A DNA stretch of 64,000 bases from Eubacterium sp. (GTDB taxonomy: Bacteria > Bacillota > Clostridia > Lachnospirales > Lachnospiraceae), in NCBI GenBank assembly GCA_017634555.1, contig JAGBNF010000020.1, positions 1 to 64,000 of the forward strand, given 5' to 3'. Under the pieces are notes generated by a model that saw only the letters and a list, made by a program, of their open reading frames with translations, was not told the DNA's origin and did no database searches. The position numbers were made by a program, and so were the translations under genes. Positions 8,609-16,391 of this stretch are shown piece by piece (position 1 is the stretch's first letter; each line of letters opens with the position of its first letter).

Positions 8609-10018
8609 TCAGGATACCTTCTTTATCTCTTCAAAGGATAACAGATAGGTGCATGCATTTTTAATCAACTCTATATCATGAGTAACAATGATAATGGTCT
8701 TGCCTCTTTTCTGCAGATCCTTCAGAAGATCCGATACCTTGAGCATATGTTTAAAGTCCAGTCCACTGGTCGGTTCATCAAACACCAGTATATCCCGTCC
8801 CGATGCCACTGCCGAGGCAACAGCCACTCTCTGCTTCTGTCCTCCGGATAAAGCCAACGGATGCTTATCCTGAAACTCTGTCAGATTAAGTGATTCCAGA
8901 ATGCTAATTGCTGCTTCCTTATCATCAGTCTCCTGAGATATCATAACTTCTTCGAGCACACTATCGGTAAAAAGCTGATGATTAACATCCTGCATTACCA
9001 TATAAATGTTCTGCCGCCGCTTCTTATTATTCCACTTCTCACTTCCTGTATCGAGAACTGCTTTACATGTTTTTTCCAATCCTGCAAGGCATCTTAGAAA
9101 TGTGGATTTTCCGGCTCCGTTTGATCCGACTATAGCAATAATCTCTCCGGCAGGTATTTCCATATTCGGGATATCAAATACGGTTCCTCCCTTTCTGTAT
9201 GCAAACTTCATTCCGGATAATATATACTTCTTTTCCTTATGATCAACACCTTCACTATTAATACTTACATTTGCAGGATCACTCACTGCCTCAGCTCTGA
9301 GTCCGTTTTTATGTAGTTCTGCTTCACTGAGGGAGCTGATTTCAGTTGAATCATATTCCTTAACGATTCGTCCCTCATCCATCAAAATCGCTCTTGTTAT
9401 ATAAGGGAAAAGATAAGATATTCTGTGTTCGGCGATCATGATAGTTTTATTCTCATCCTTCCATGCTTCGATCATCTTCTGAAGCTCACATATACCCTTA
9501 TAATCAAGATTAGCCGACGGCTCATCCAGTATTATCACATCCACCGGTTCCACGGCTATACTGGCGCAGGCTATTTTCTGTTTTTCACCTCCGGAAAGCT
9601 TGAAAATATTTCTGTCCATCAGCTTTTCCATATTGTGCCTGTTAACAACTCTGTTGATTCTTTCTTCAATCTCATCCGGATTCATACCGAAATTCTCACA
9701 TCCAAAGGCCATTTCGCTGGTCGTATCCACATTAAAGAACTGGCTTCTTGGATTTTGAAATACCGTACCCACATGTCTTGATATTTTCCTAAGCGTAGTC
9801 TGAGCGATATCAATCCCGTCTACCGTAACCTGCCCCGTCAGATCACCCTGATAAAAATGTGGGATCAATCCATTAACACATCTTACAAGTGTAGACTTTC
9901 CGCATCCGGAGGGGCCGCATACAAGTATAACCTCTCCCACATTTATCGTGAGATTAATGTTATTAAGACTTTCCTGACCTTTATTATATTTAAAAGAGAC
10001 ATTATCAAATCGTATCAT
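8609..10018 (-). CDS. ECF transporter ATPase, two fused ABC domains
   Basis: This 469-residue protein carries two complete ABC ATPase halves. The first has Walker A GPSGCGKST and signature LSGGEKQK; the second has GSNGAGKST and LSGGQKQR, each with a Walker B and a switch histidine (AEHR, THD). Fused A1-A2 ATPases are known in energy-coupling-factor (ECF) transporters of the YkoD type. The start at 10018 overlaps the stop of the T-component gene (ATGA) and has an AAGG site 8 bases upstream; a longer N-terminus would be out of context. Together with the next two genes it forms a dedicated importer energised from the cytoplasm. Confidence 0.88.
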   Translation of the reverse strand: MIRFDNVSFKYNKGQESLNNINLTINVGEVILVCGPSGCGKSTLVRCVNGLIPHFYQGDLTGQVTVDGIDIAQTTLRKISRHVGTVFQNPRSQFFNVDTTSEMAFGCENFGMNPDEIEERINRVVNRHNMEKLMDRNIFKLSGGEKQKIACASIAVEPVDVIILDEPSANLDYKGICELQKMIEAWKDENKTIMIAEHRISYLFPYITRAILMDEGRIVKEYDSTEISSLSEAELHKNGLRAEAVSDPANVSINSEGVDHKEKKYILSGMKFAYRKGGTVFDIPNMEIPAGEIIAIVGSNGAGKSTFLRCLAGLEKTCKAVLDTGSEKWNNKKRRQNIYMVMQDVNHQLFTDSVLEEVMISQETDDKEAAISILESLNLTEFQDKHPLALSGGQKQRVAVASAVASGRDILVFDEPTSGLDFKHMLKVSDLLKDLQKRGKTIIIVTHDIELIKNACTYLLSFEEIKKVS

Positions 10019-10734
10019 ATTACAAACCTTCCGACTCCCCACCAGACAAAGCAGCTGATGCAGAATGCTATGATTATCCAATCTAAAAATCTGAATTTTA
10101 TTTTCCAGATACAGCTTCTCTTCTTTCCTACATCAAGCCCTCTTGTCATTGCAGCTGCAGATAATTCTTCACCTATTATCGAACATGATGCGATCAGTGG
10201 GACCATTCTGTATTCAACTGCTTCCGATGCCTTCTTTGCTCCCATCTCTATTCCTCTCATCCTCATAGCATCATTTATGGCTTTTGATTCTTCTGTAACC
10301 GTAGGAAAAAATCTGAAGATTACACTTATGGGAATAGTCATTTTATCCGTCACATGCATACGGTTCATGGCTGCAAGGAATTCGGAAACCTTCGTACTTT
10401 TCACTATATATCTTGCCAGTATTATCGTAGGAAGTATCTTGGTTATAATATAAAGCATCAACGCAAGCATTGATTCAAATGCCGTCAGATCATGCTGCAG
10501 CGCCAGCTGTGCATAGTAGCTTCCAACATAAATAACGATTGAGATAATACCTGCTTTCCATTCCTTTTCAGCAAAAAGAAGCAATACCGGAATATAAACC
10601 AGTATCCAATAGAACACATACATCCACCGCTCTCCCGCATTTCCCAGAACAAATACTGAGCTTGTAAAAAGCAGCAGAAGCTTTGTTCTCGGATCCAGCA
10701 ATGAATGAACATTCCTATCCAGTCTGTATTTCAT
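10015..10734 (-). CDS. ECF transporter transmembrane (T) component, EcfT/CbiQ family
   Basis: This 239-residue polytopic membrane protein opens with LDPRTKLLLLFTSS, the characteristic start of EcfT proteins. It contains the ATPase-coupling helices with the short A-R-G type motifs (NDAMRMRGIEMG near 175-187 and AAAMTRGLDVG near 212-222). It links the ATPase pair to the substrate-binding S component. The start lies 2 bp after the S-component stop and the end overlaps the ATPase start, so translation is probably coupled. Confidence 0.88.
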   Translation of the reverse strand: MKYRLDRNVHSLLDPRTKLLLLFTSSVFVLGNAGERWMYVFYWILVYIPVLLLFAEKEWKAGIISIVIYVGSYYAQLALQHDLTAFESMLALMLYIITKILPTIILARYIVKSTKVSEFLAAMNRMHVTDKMTIPISVIFRFFPTVTEESKAINDAMRMRGIEMGAKKASEAVEYRMVPLIASCSIIGEELSAAAMTRGLDVGKKRSCIWKIKFRFLDWIIIAFCISCFVWWGVGRFVI

Positions 10735-10736
10735 GA

Positions 10737-11318
10737 TTAAGCGATACCTGCTTTCTCAAAATGTTTTCTAAGAACCTTTGCTCCGATCCATCCGCCGATA
10801 ATTCCGAAAACAATATTAACTACCAGAAGTACCGGACACATCCATATCGGAAGCATCTTTGTAACAGAATCTATATAATCCTGTCCGAAATTCTGTCTTG
10901 TTGAAAAGTAAGCATCTGAATTAAAGAATATTCCAAAATAGTTAGCCCAGCAGTGTATTCCTGCAATGGCAAAAGCAAGAATTCCCATCTTCTTGCTCTT
11001 ATAACTGCCTGCACGATATATCAGTTCAGCAATCAATCCGGATATTGTTCCCACAATAAGAGCATAATAACTCATACCTGTAACCCACATGAAAATACCC
11101 ATAAGTATATTCATGATCAGTATCATTCCGAATTTATTAACCTTCGTAAGAAACATCATGTAAGGTATTCCTGTAATGATTGGTACAAAAACCACCAGAA
11201 GCACCATCATTATCGGAATAATACCTGTCATTGCCACGACACATACCAGTACCGCACATATAGCGGTATAGATTCCTACGTTTATAAGATCCTTTGCATT
11301 TAATTTATTACTGTCCAT
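10737..11318 (-). CDS. ECF S component, MptD/Trep_Strep family
   Basis: This 193-residue protein has five or six membrane helices and the layout of the Trep_Strep (MptD-like) group of putative ECF substrate-binding subunits. The segment GIPYMMFLTKVNKFGMILIMNILMG is a hallmark region of that family. The substrate of the family is not established. It is the first gene of the S-T-A operon; GGAGG lies 9 bases before the ATG. A TetR-type operator overlaps its promoter, so expression is probably controlled by the adjacent regulator. Confidence 0.8.
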   Translation of the reverse strand: MDSNKLNAKDLINVGIYTAICAVLVCVVAMTGIIPIMMVLLVVFVPIITGIPYMMFLTKVNKFGMILIMNILMGIFMWVTGMSYYALIVGTISGLIAELIYRAGSYKSKKMGILAFAIAGIHCWANYFGIFFNSDAYFSTRQNFGQDYIDSVTKMLPIWMCPVLLVVNIVFGIIGGWIGAKVLRKHFEKAGIA

Positions 11319-11356
11319 TTTTTCATTTCCTCCTTTATGTATTGTAAGTAATAAAT

Positions 11357-11398
11357 TTATATTAGTTAGTTATCGCTAACTTCAAAGTGATAACTAAC
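11357..11398 (-). promoter_or_regulatory. Promoter and TetR-type operator before the ECF operon
   Basis: On the minus strand TTGAAG (11380-11385) and ATATAA (11357-11362) are 17 bp apart. The spacer is filled by an imperfect palindrome, GTTAGCGATAACTAAC (11365-11380), and a second half-site GTTAGTTATCAC lies at 11387-11398. A related sequence, GTTAGCGA...GATAACTTA, lies in front of the tetR gene (12109-12127). A repressor bound here would cover the RNA polymerase site. That the neighbour TetR binds it is inference. Confidence 0.65.
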
Positions 11399-11407
11399 GA
11401 CATTAAT

Positions 11408-11427
11408 AAAGAGCCTTACGGCTCTTT
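11408..11427 (-). terminator. Intrinsic terminator directly after tetR
   Basis: AAAGAGCC and GGCTCTTT pair around a four-base loop, beginning at the base after the regulator's stop codon. T-rich sequence follows in both directions, so the hairpin could work on either strand. Confidence 0.75.
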
Positions 11428-12045
11428 TTAATTCAATCCCATAATCCTCATCCATCCCGGCATGAAGAATTCCTGTATGGTTTTCAGATATTTATCAAGC
11501 TTGGTTTCATCATAGTCATGTATGATCGGTTCAAAACATGCAGTCAGATATGCTGATAAAAGCATGTGTAATTCCTCCACGTCCACATCAACAGTTGAAT
11601 ATCCGTTATCCTTCAGATATTTGACAGCCTCCAGAAATTCCTTCTGGTTTTCCTCGGCATATTCATGTATAAAATTCTCATATTTAGTTCCTGCCGAACA
11701 TGTCATCAGAAGCTTAAATTCCTCTCTTCTCGGAAGAATTACTTCTCTGACAAGATCAATAAACGACTCTCCGAAAAGATCATTCTCGTCTGCATTTCTA
11801 TCCAGCAGCTTATATTTCTTTTCTCTATGCTTTCGCGTCCACTCATTTATTTCCGCTACCAAAGGCTCCACCATAGCATTAAACATCGCCTCTTTATCAG
11901 CATAATGTCTGTATAATCCGGCTGATGTCATACCTGCACGGGCTCCGATACTACGGATCGATGCAGCCTCAAAGCCTTTTTCCAGAAATTCTTCCCTTAT
12001 AGCCTTCTTAACTTTTATATGGCTTAATGTTTTATCTCTCGGCAT
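11428..12045 (-). CDS. TetR/AcrR-family transcriptional regulator
   Basis: The start at 12045 (MPRDKTLSHIKVKKAI) has a GGGAAAG site 7 bases upstream and gives 205 residues, the usual size. Residues 10-55 are the helix-turn-helix (FEAASIRSIGARAGMTSAGLYRHYADKEAMFNAM), which matches the TetR signature closely. The C-terminal 140 residues would form the helical ligand and dimer domain. It stands between the amino acid transporter and the ECF genes, and a shared motif is found in its own promoter region and that of the ECF operon. It probably represses both; the inducer is unknown. Confidence 0.87.
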   Translation of the reverse strand: MPRDKTLSHIKVKKAIREEFLEKGFEAASIRSIGARAGMTSAGLYRHYADKEAMFNAMVEPLVAEINEWTRKHREKKYKLLDRNADENDLFGESFIDLVREVILPRREEFKLLMTCSAGTKYENFIHEYAEENQKEFLEAVKYLKDNGYSTVDVDVEELHMLLSAYLTACFEPIIHDYDETKLDKYLKTIQEFFMPGWMRIMGLN

Positions 12046-12108
12046 ATAATCTTTCCCGATGATCAGTTGACCTATAAACAATTCTAAATCAATCTGAAAC
12101 AATAATAA

Positions 12109-12127
12109 GTTATCAATGTTCGCTAAC
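12109..12127 (-). promoter_or_regulatory. Candidate TetR operator in the tetR promoter
   Basis: On the minus strand GTTAGCGAACATTGATAAC carries the same GTTAGCGA and GATAAC parts as the operator at 11365-11398. It overlaps a weak promoter-like pair (TTGTTA, 17 bp, ATTATT), consistent with autoregulation. Confidence 0.5.
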
Positions 12128-12170
12128 AAAGATTACTATAGATATTTTAATTTGTCAACAGCAAACTATC

Positions 12171-12893
12171 TTACAGCACCTTGCTCAGGAAGCTTTTCGT
12201 TCTTTCATTCTGCGGATTATCGAAGATGTCAGATGGTTTTCCCTGCTCGAGGATGTTTCCACCGTCCATGAAAAGGATCCTGCTTCCGACCTCTCTCGCA
12301 AATCCCATCTCATGGGTTACTACGATCATTGTCATTCCGCTTTTTGCAAGACTCTTCATAACCTCAAGAACTTCGCCGACCATTTCCGGATCCAGTGCTG
12401 ATGTCGGCTCATCGAAAAGCATGATCTCAGGTTCCATTGCAAGGGATCTCGCAATTGCGATTCTCTGCTGCTGTCCACCCGAAAGCTGCTTCGGATAAGC
12501 ATCCGCCTTATCCTCAAGTCCGACAATCTTAAGCAGCTCCATAGCCTTCTTATCTGCCTGCTCAGGCGTCATCTTCTTCAGCTTAACAGGAGCCAGTGTT
12601 ATATTCTTCTTAACCGTCAAGTGTGGGAAAAGATTGAAGTGCTGGAACACCATACCCATCTTCTGACGAATCTTATTTACATTTACCCTATGCCCGTTAA
12701 TCTGGTCATCATCTATCCAGATCTCGCCACTGTCCGGCTTCTCAAGCATATTTATACATCTGAGAAATGTACTCTTTCCGGAACCCGAAGGTCCGATCAC
12801 AACCACAACCTCGCCCTCATTTATCTCTTCGTTGATACCATCGAGGACAACCTTGCCGTTAAAGCTTTTATGCAGATCATTTACACGAATCAT
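12171..12893 (-). CDS. glnQ: Polar amino acid ABC transporter ATP-binding protein
   Basis: This 240-residue ATPase has Walker [10 protein letters not shown] (33-41), Q-loop [12 protein letters not shown], signature LSGGQQQR, Walker [15 protein letters not shown] and switch histidine VVTHEM. The wording FQ-FNLFPH and SALDPE is typical of the GlnQ/HisP group, which power amino acid uptake. It starts 10 bp after the permease stop with a GGAGGAAGG site. The matching binding protein is probably at 7646, downstream of the inserted ECF locus. The amino acid transported cannot be told from this sequence. Confidence 0.92.
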   Translation of the reverse strand: MIRVNDLHKSFNGKVVLDGINEEINEGEVVVVIGPSGSGKSTFLRCINMLEKPDSGEIWIDDDQINGHRVNVNKIRQKMGMVFQHFNLFPHLTVKKNITLAPVKLKKMTPEQADKKAMELLKIVGLEDKADAYPKQLSGGQQQRIAIARSLAMEPEIMLFDEPTSALDPEMVGEVLEVMKSLAKSGMTMIVVTHEMGFAREVGSRILFMDGGNILEQGKPSDIFDNPQNERTKSFLSKVL

Positions 12894-12903
12894 ATCCTTC
12901 CTC

Positions 12904-13602
12904 CTATCTGATATCCGATTTACGAAGTTTCTTCTCTATAGCTCCGAAAATAAGTGTGAGCGACTTAATGAGAATGAAGTAAATAATAGCTATTCCGATA
13001 AGCGGCATGAATGCTTCGTATGTTGCACTCTTAATGAAGTCTCCGGCTTTCTGGATATCCATAAGACCTACGTATCCAACGATAGCAGTCTCCTTGATAA
13101 GAGTGATGAATTCGTTGCACATTGCAGGGAAAATATTCTTTATAGCCTGAGGAACAACGATGCTCATCATTGTCTGAGTCTTGCTGAGACCGAGTGATCT
13201 TCCGGCTTCAGTCTGTCCCTTATCGATAGAAAGGATTCCTGCACGGATAATCTCAGATACATACGCACCTGAATTGATAGCAAATGCGATTGACGCGATG
13301 ATCCATTTCTCCCAATTCACAGTAGCGAAAATAACGAAATATATGATCATGAGCTGAGTTACCGAAGGGGTACCTCGTATAACATCGGTATAAACCTTAC
13401 CGATGAGCCTCAGCGGTTTATTCTTCGACATATTGCAGAGCGCAATGAGGAAGCCTATCACAAGTCCCATTGCCGCAGCAAGAAGGCTTACCTTGATAGT
13501 TACTCCGAGTCCTTCGAGGAGCTTCAGATAATTCTGATCTTTGATGAAACATCTCTCAAAGGTGTGACAAAACGAGTCAAACCAATTATAAAACCAATCC
13601 AT
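12904..13602 (-). CDS. Polar amino acid ABC transporter permease
   Basis: This 232-residue membrane protein belongs to the HisMQ/GlnP permease family. It has about five membrane helices, [16 protein letters not shown] (a family signature) near 90-105, and the ATPase-contact EAA loop [32 protein letters not shown] near 128-160. Proteins of this family form homodimers or heterodimers; only one permease gene is present, so a homodimer is likely. It is the first gene of the permease-ATPase pair. Confidence 0.92.
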   Translation of the reverse strand: MDWFYNWFDSFCHTFERCFIKDQNYLKLLEGLGVTIKVSLLAAAMGLVIGFLIALCNMSKNKPLRLIGKVYTDVIRGTPSVTQLMIIYFVIFATVNWEKWIIASIAFAINSGAYVSEIIRAGILSIDKGQTEAGRSLGLSKTQTMMSIVVPQAIKNIFPAMCNEFITLIKETAIVGYVGLMDIQKAGDFIKSATYEAFMPLIGIAIIYFILIKSLTLIFGAIEKKLRKSDIR

Positions 13603-13678
13603 GTCCGATTCCTTTCCGAAATGCGTAGTTAATAGTTCATTTGGTGATCCTCACTTTTCGCCCCCCGCCGAACAGTCA

Positions 13679-14605
13679 TCAGATGTGGAATACCAGATAT
13701 CTGATAACTACAAGTATCAACAGATGCACCGGATAATAAAGATAGAAAAAGTATTTCAGGGAAATACCCTTCTGCCCGTTATATTTCTTTATAAGGTAAA
13801 AATCAAAACACGAAAGCAGCTCCGTCGGATTGATAAATGTCAGCGTTGCCACATTTGTTACGACACCGAGCATTTCATTTTTACCGAATAGATAAAATGT
13901 AAATATCAACAGAACTCCGAGTCCGCCATAGTCAGTCTGAAGCAGAAATCCGAGAGCTACCGGGATAGCCGCAAGTACTATGGCCGCAGCCTGTCTCTTC
14001 AGCCCTGCCTTAAGGAAATTTCCCTGTGTCATCTTGTCAAATGCGATTACCATCAGCAGTCCCAGCGCCAGCGTAAAGTAAACATTCTGGCTCTTGAGAT
14101 AAAAGAATTTCGCATTAAATGCAAGATCAAACGGCACCTCCGAGATCAATCCGAATATGAGAAGATTTCTCAGATATTTCCAAACATTCCGCGTATGCTT
14201 ATAGCCTTCAACGATCAAAAAGCAGAATATAGGAAATGCGAGTCTTCCGGTCAGTCTCATAAATACATAGAGTGTCCTGATCTTATCCGCAGGCGGATTT
14301 GCCTTATCATCAAAATGGAAGCCATAATATATGACCGCCGCCCCGATATGATCGATAAGCATTATTATGCATGCAAATATCTTCAGCATGCCTGCAGTAA
14401 ACTCAAGCTTTACCGGATCTTCCTTCTTCTTTCTTCTGTAATAACTATATGCCGGCTTCTCGTCGTCAGATGATTTCTCTGATTCTGACTCACCTTCAGA
14501 TGCTTCAGTTGATTCTGATTCCGTTGTTTCCGCTTCTATCGATTCCTCTGCAGTCTCTTCAACTTTCTCATCTAGTTCTGTCTTGTTTGTTTCTGTCAAT
14601 TCCAT
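13679..14605 (-). CDS. TraX-family membrane protein
   Basis: This 308-residue protein has a charged, Glu/Ser-rich cytoplasmic N-terminus (1-60) and then eight or so membrane helices. The segment LKIFACIIMLIDHIGAAVIYYG with the IDHIG motif, followed by RLTGRLAFPIFCFLIVEGYKHTRN, is the TraX/acyltransferase-like signature. TraX acetylates pilin in F-plasmid transfer, but chromosomal TraX-like proteins in Firmicutes occur without conjugation genes, and an acyltransferase role at the envelope is inference. It follows the LCP gene by 24 bp, which favours a role in envelope polymer modification. Confidence 0.8.
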   Translation of the reverse strand: MELTETNKTELDEKVEETAEESIEAETTESESTEASEGESESEKSSDDEKPAYSYYRRKKKEDPVKLEFTAGMLKIFACIIMLIDHIGAAVIYYGFHFDDKANPPADKIRTLYVFMRLTGRLAFPIFCFLIVEGYKHTRNVWKYLRNLLIFGLISEVPFDLAFNAKFFYLKSQNVYFTLALGLLMVIAFDKMTQGNFLKAGLKRQAAAIVLAAIPVALGFLLQTDYGGLGVLLIFTFYLFGKNEMLGVVTNVATLTFINPTELLSCFDFYLIKKYNGQKGISLKYFFYLYYPVHLLILVVIRYLVFHI

Positions 14606-14629
14606 AACCTATCACTTCTAAATTATTTA

Positions 14630-16285
14630 TTACTCCGAATCTGATTCTGACTCAGTATAGTCCCCCGACATATACTGATGAAGCAGACTCGCATTTGATT
14701 CAATATCCGGAACAAGAACTGCCATTCCGTCTATATAGTCATCATAATAATATCCATCTACCGGAAGACGGTAGCTCTGCATATTTCCGCCCTTCAGGAA
14801 AGCCCATCCCATCTTCAGGAAGCCTGACTTGCTGAGATCAGTTGAAATGCATGGCGCAACACCATTTGCCATCTTGATTCCGCTGATCGGATGTCCGTGC
14901 TTTACCTTATCTATACAAGCCATGATGAGACGTCTCTGTCTGTCGGTTCTTTCCCAGTCGGAGTTTCCGACATATCTCATTCTCGCATAACAAAGAGCCT
15001 GCTCAGGAGTGAGTAAATTCTTTCCTTCATGAAGATCCCATACCTCATCCGAAATATCGGTTGCGGTACCTGCCTGAGGATTCTCATTCATATACTGTGC
15101 TTCCTCAGCTGTAAGGTTCATCTCGATATCACCGACTGCTGTCATTGATTCAAGGAATGAACTGAGATCTACCAATGCATTTCCATCAATTGTGATTCCG
15201 AAATTCTCTTCGATGGTCTGATCCAGAAGATCGATTCCTCCGAAGGCATATGCAGCATTTATTCTGTTGCCGCCGTAACCCGGAATATCAACATACATAT
15301 CTCTCATGAACGATGTAAGTACCACCGTTCCGTTCTTCTTATTGATAGTGCAGAGGATCATCGCATCTGTACGTTGTCCCTCTTCACCTTCTCTTGCGTC
15401 CTCACCTACAAGAAGGATATTCAGCTGTTCACCCTTCATCGCTCCGGCACGCTGTGAAACCTCAGAGTCGAAGTGCTTGAACTTCGACAGGATTGAATTA
15501 ACGAGAAGTCCTCCGACTATAAGAAGGATAAGAAGTATTACAAAAATGAATGTGAAGAATTTCCTGATTGGATGCTTCTTCTTTTTCTTCTTCTTTCCTC
15601 CGCCGTTTCCGTCATCATATCCGCCGTCCTGATCATTTTTCTTGTTCTTCTTACGTGAAGACTTATCTTCGGTCTCGGCATATTTATTATGCATGCGCTG
15701 CTTCTTCTCACGCTCTGCTGCTCTGTATGCAGCTACGTCAAAATCAGCGCCGTCATCATCGTCATCATAATCTTCATCGTAAGCAGGCTTAGTATTCTGT
15801 TTATTCATCTGCTGTCCTCTTGTCTGTCTCTGCTGTGGATTGCCACCCTGCTGCGGCTGCTGCGCGTACTGTGGCGGCACCTGATCATACTGCTGACCGT
15901 ATCCATCATTCTGTCTTGTCGGCGGTACCTGAATCTGCTGTGTATACTGCGGTGCCTGCTCGTACTGCGACACCTGCTGTGTATTCGGCGGCACCTGCAC
16001 CTGATGTGTATACTGCGGCTCACCGTACTGCGGCTGCACATTTCCATGTTCTGTGTATTCTGCGCCTGCATAGAGCTGACCGTCGGATTCATCATCTACA
16101 ACAAATGCGGAGTCCATCTCAGGATCATAATCATCATCCTCGTCCGAACCGTTCATCTGTCTGATTCGCTCGAGCTCACGGATATGCCTCAGTTCTTCCT
16201 CCTGTAGCATAGCTTCCTCGCGCTTCCTGCGTTCCTCTTCCCTCTGAATGCGCCTAAGTTTTTCTTCTTCGCTCATATAACTCAT
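14630..16285 (-). CDS. LytR-CpsA-Psr (LCP) family glycopolymer ligase
   Basis: This 551-residue protein has an unusually long cytoplasmic part (about 1-240): a charged coiled coil at the start, then a Gln/Pro/Tyr-rich low-complexity region and a Lys-rich stretch. A single transmembrane helix (FFTFIFVILLILLIVGGLLV) is near 241-262. The outer LCP domain has the expected motifs: RTDAMILCTINKKNGTVVLTSFMRDMYVDIPG, RINAAYAFGG, and the arginine-rich RMRYVGNSDWERTDRQR. LCP enzymes transfer lipid-linked teichoic acid or capsule onto peptidoglycan. The long low-complexity cytoplasmic tail is uncommon and may hold the enzyme to a synthesis complex. GAGGA lies 7 bases before the ATG. Confidence 0.9.
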   Translation of the reverse strand: MSYMSEEEKLRRIQREEERRKREEAMLQEEELRHIRELERIRQMNGSDEDDDYDPEMDSAFVVDDESDGQLYAGAEYTEHGNVQPQYGEPQYTHQVQVPPNTQQVSQYEQAPQYTQQIQVPPTRQNDGYGQQYDQVPPQYAQQPQQGGNPQQRQTRGQQMNKQNTKPAYDEDYDDDDDGADFDVAAYRAAEREKKQRMHNKYAETEDKSSRKKNKKNDQDGGYDDGNGGGKKKKKKKHPIRKFFTFIFVILLILLIVGGLLVNSILSKFKHFDSEVSQRAGAMKGEQLNILLVGEDAREGEEGQRTDAMILCTINKKNGTVVLTSFMRDMYVDIPGYGGNRINAAYAFGGIDLLDQTIEENFGITIDGNALVDLSSFLESMTAVGDIEMNLTAEEAQYMNENPQAGTATDISDEVWDLHEGKNLLTPEQALCYARMRYVGNSDWERTDRQRRLIMACIDKVKHGHPISGIKMANGVAPCISTDLSKSGFLKMGWAFLKGGNMQSYRLPVDGYYYDDYIDGMAVLVPDIESNASLLHQYMSGDYTESESDSE

Positions 16286-16391
16286 AATAATTTCCTCTGT
16301 AATGCCGTACCTATTCTGACATGGTCAGTGCCTGAAAACGGCAACATTAAAGCTGTATAATAGCATTTTTAGCCGATTAAGTAAAGTCGGC

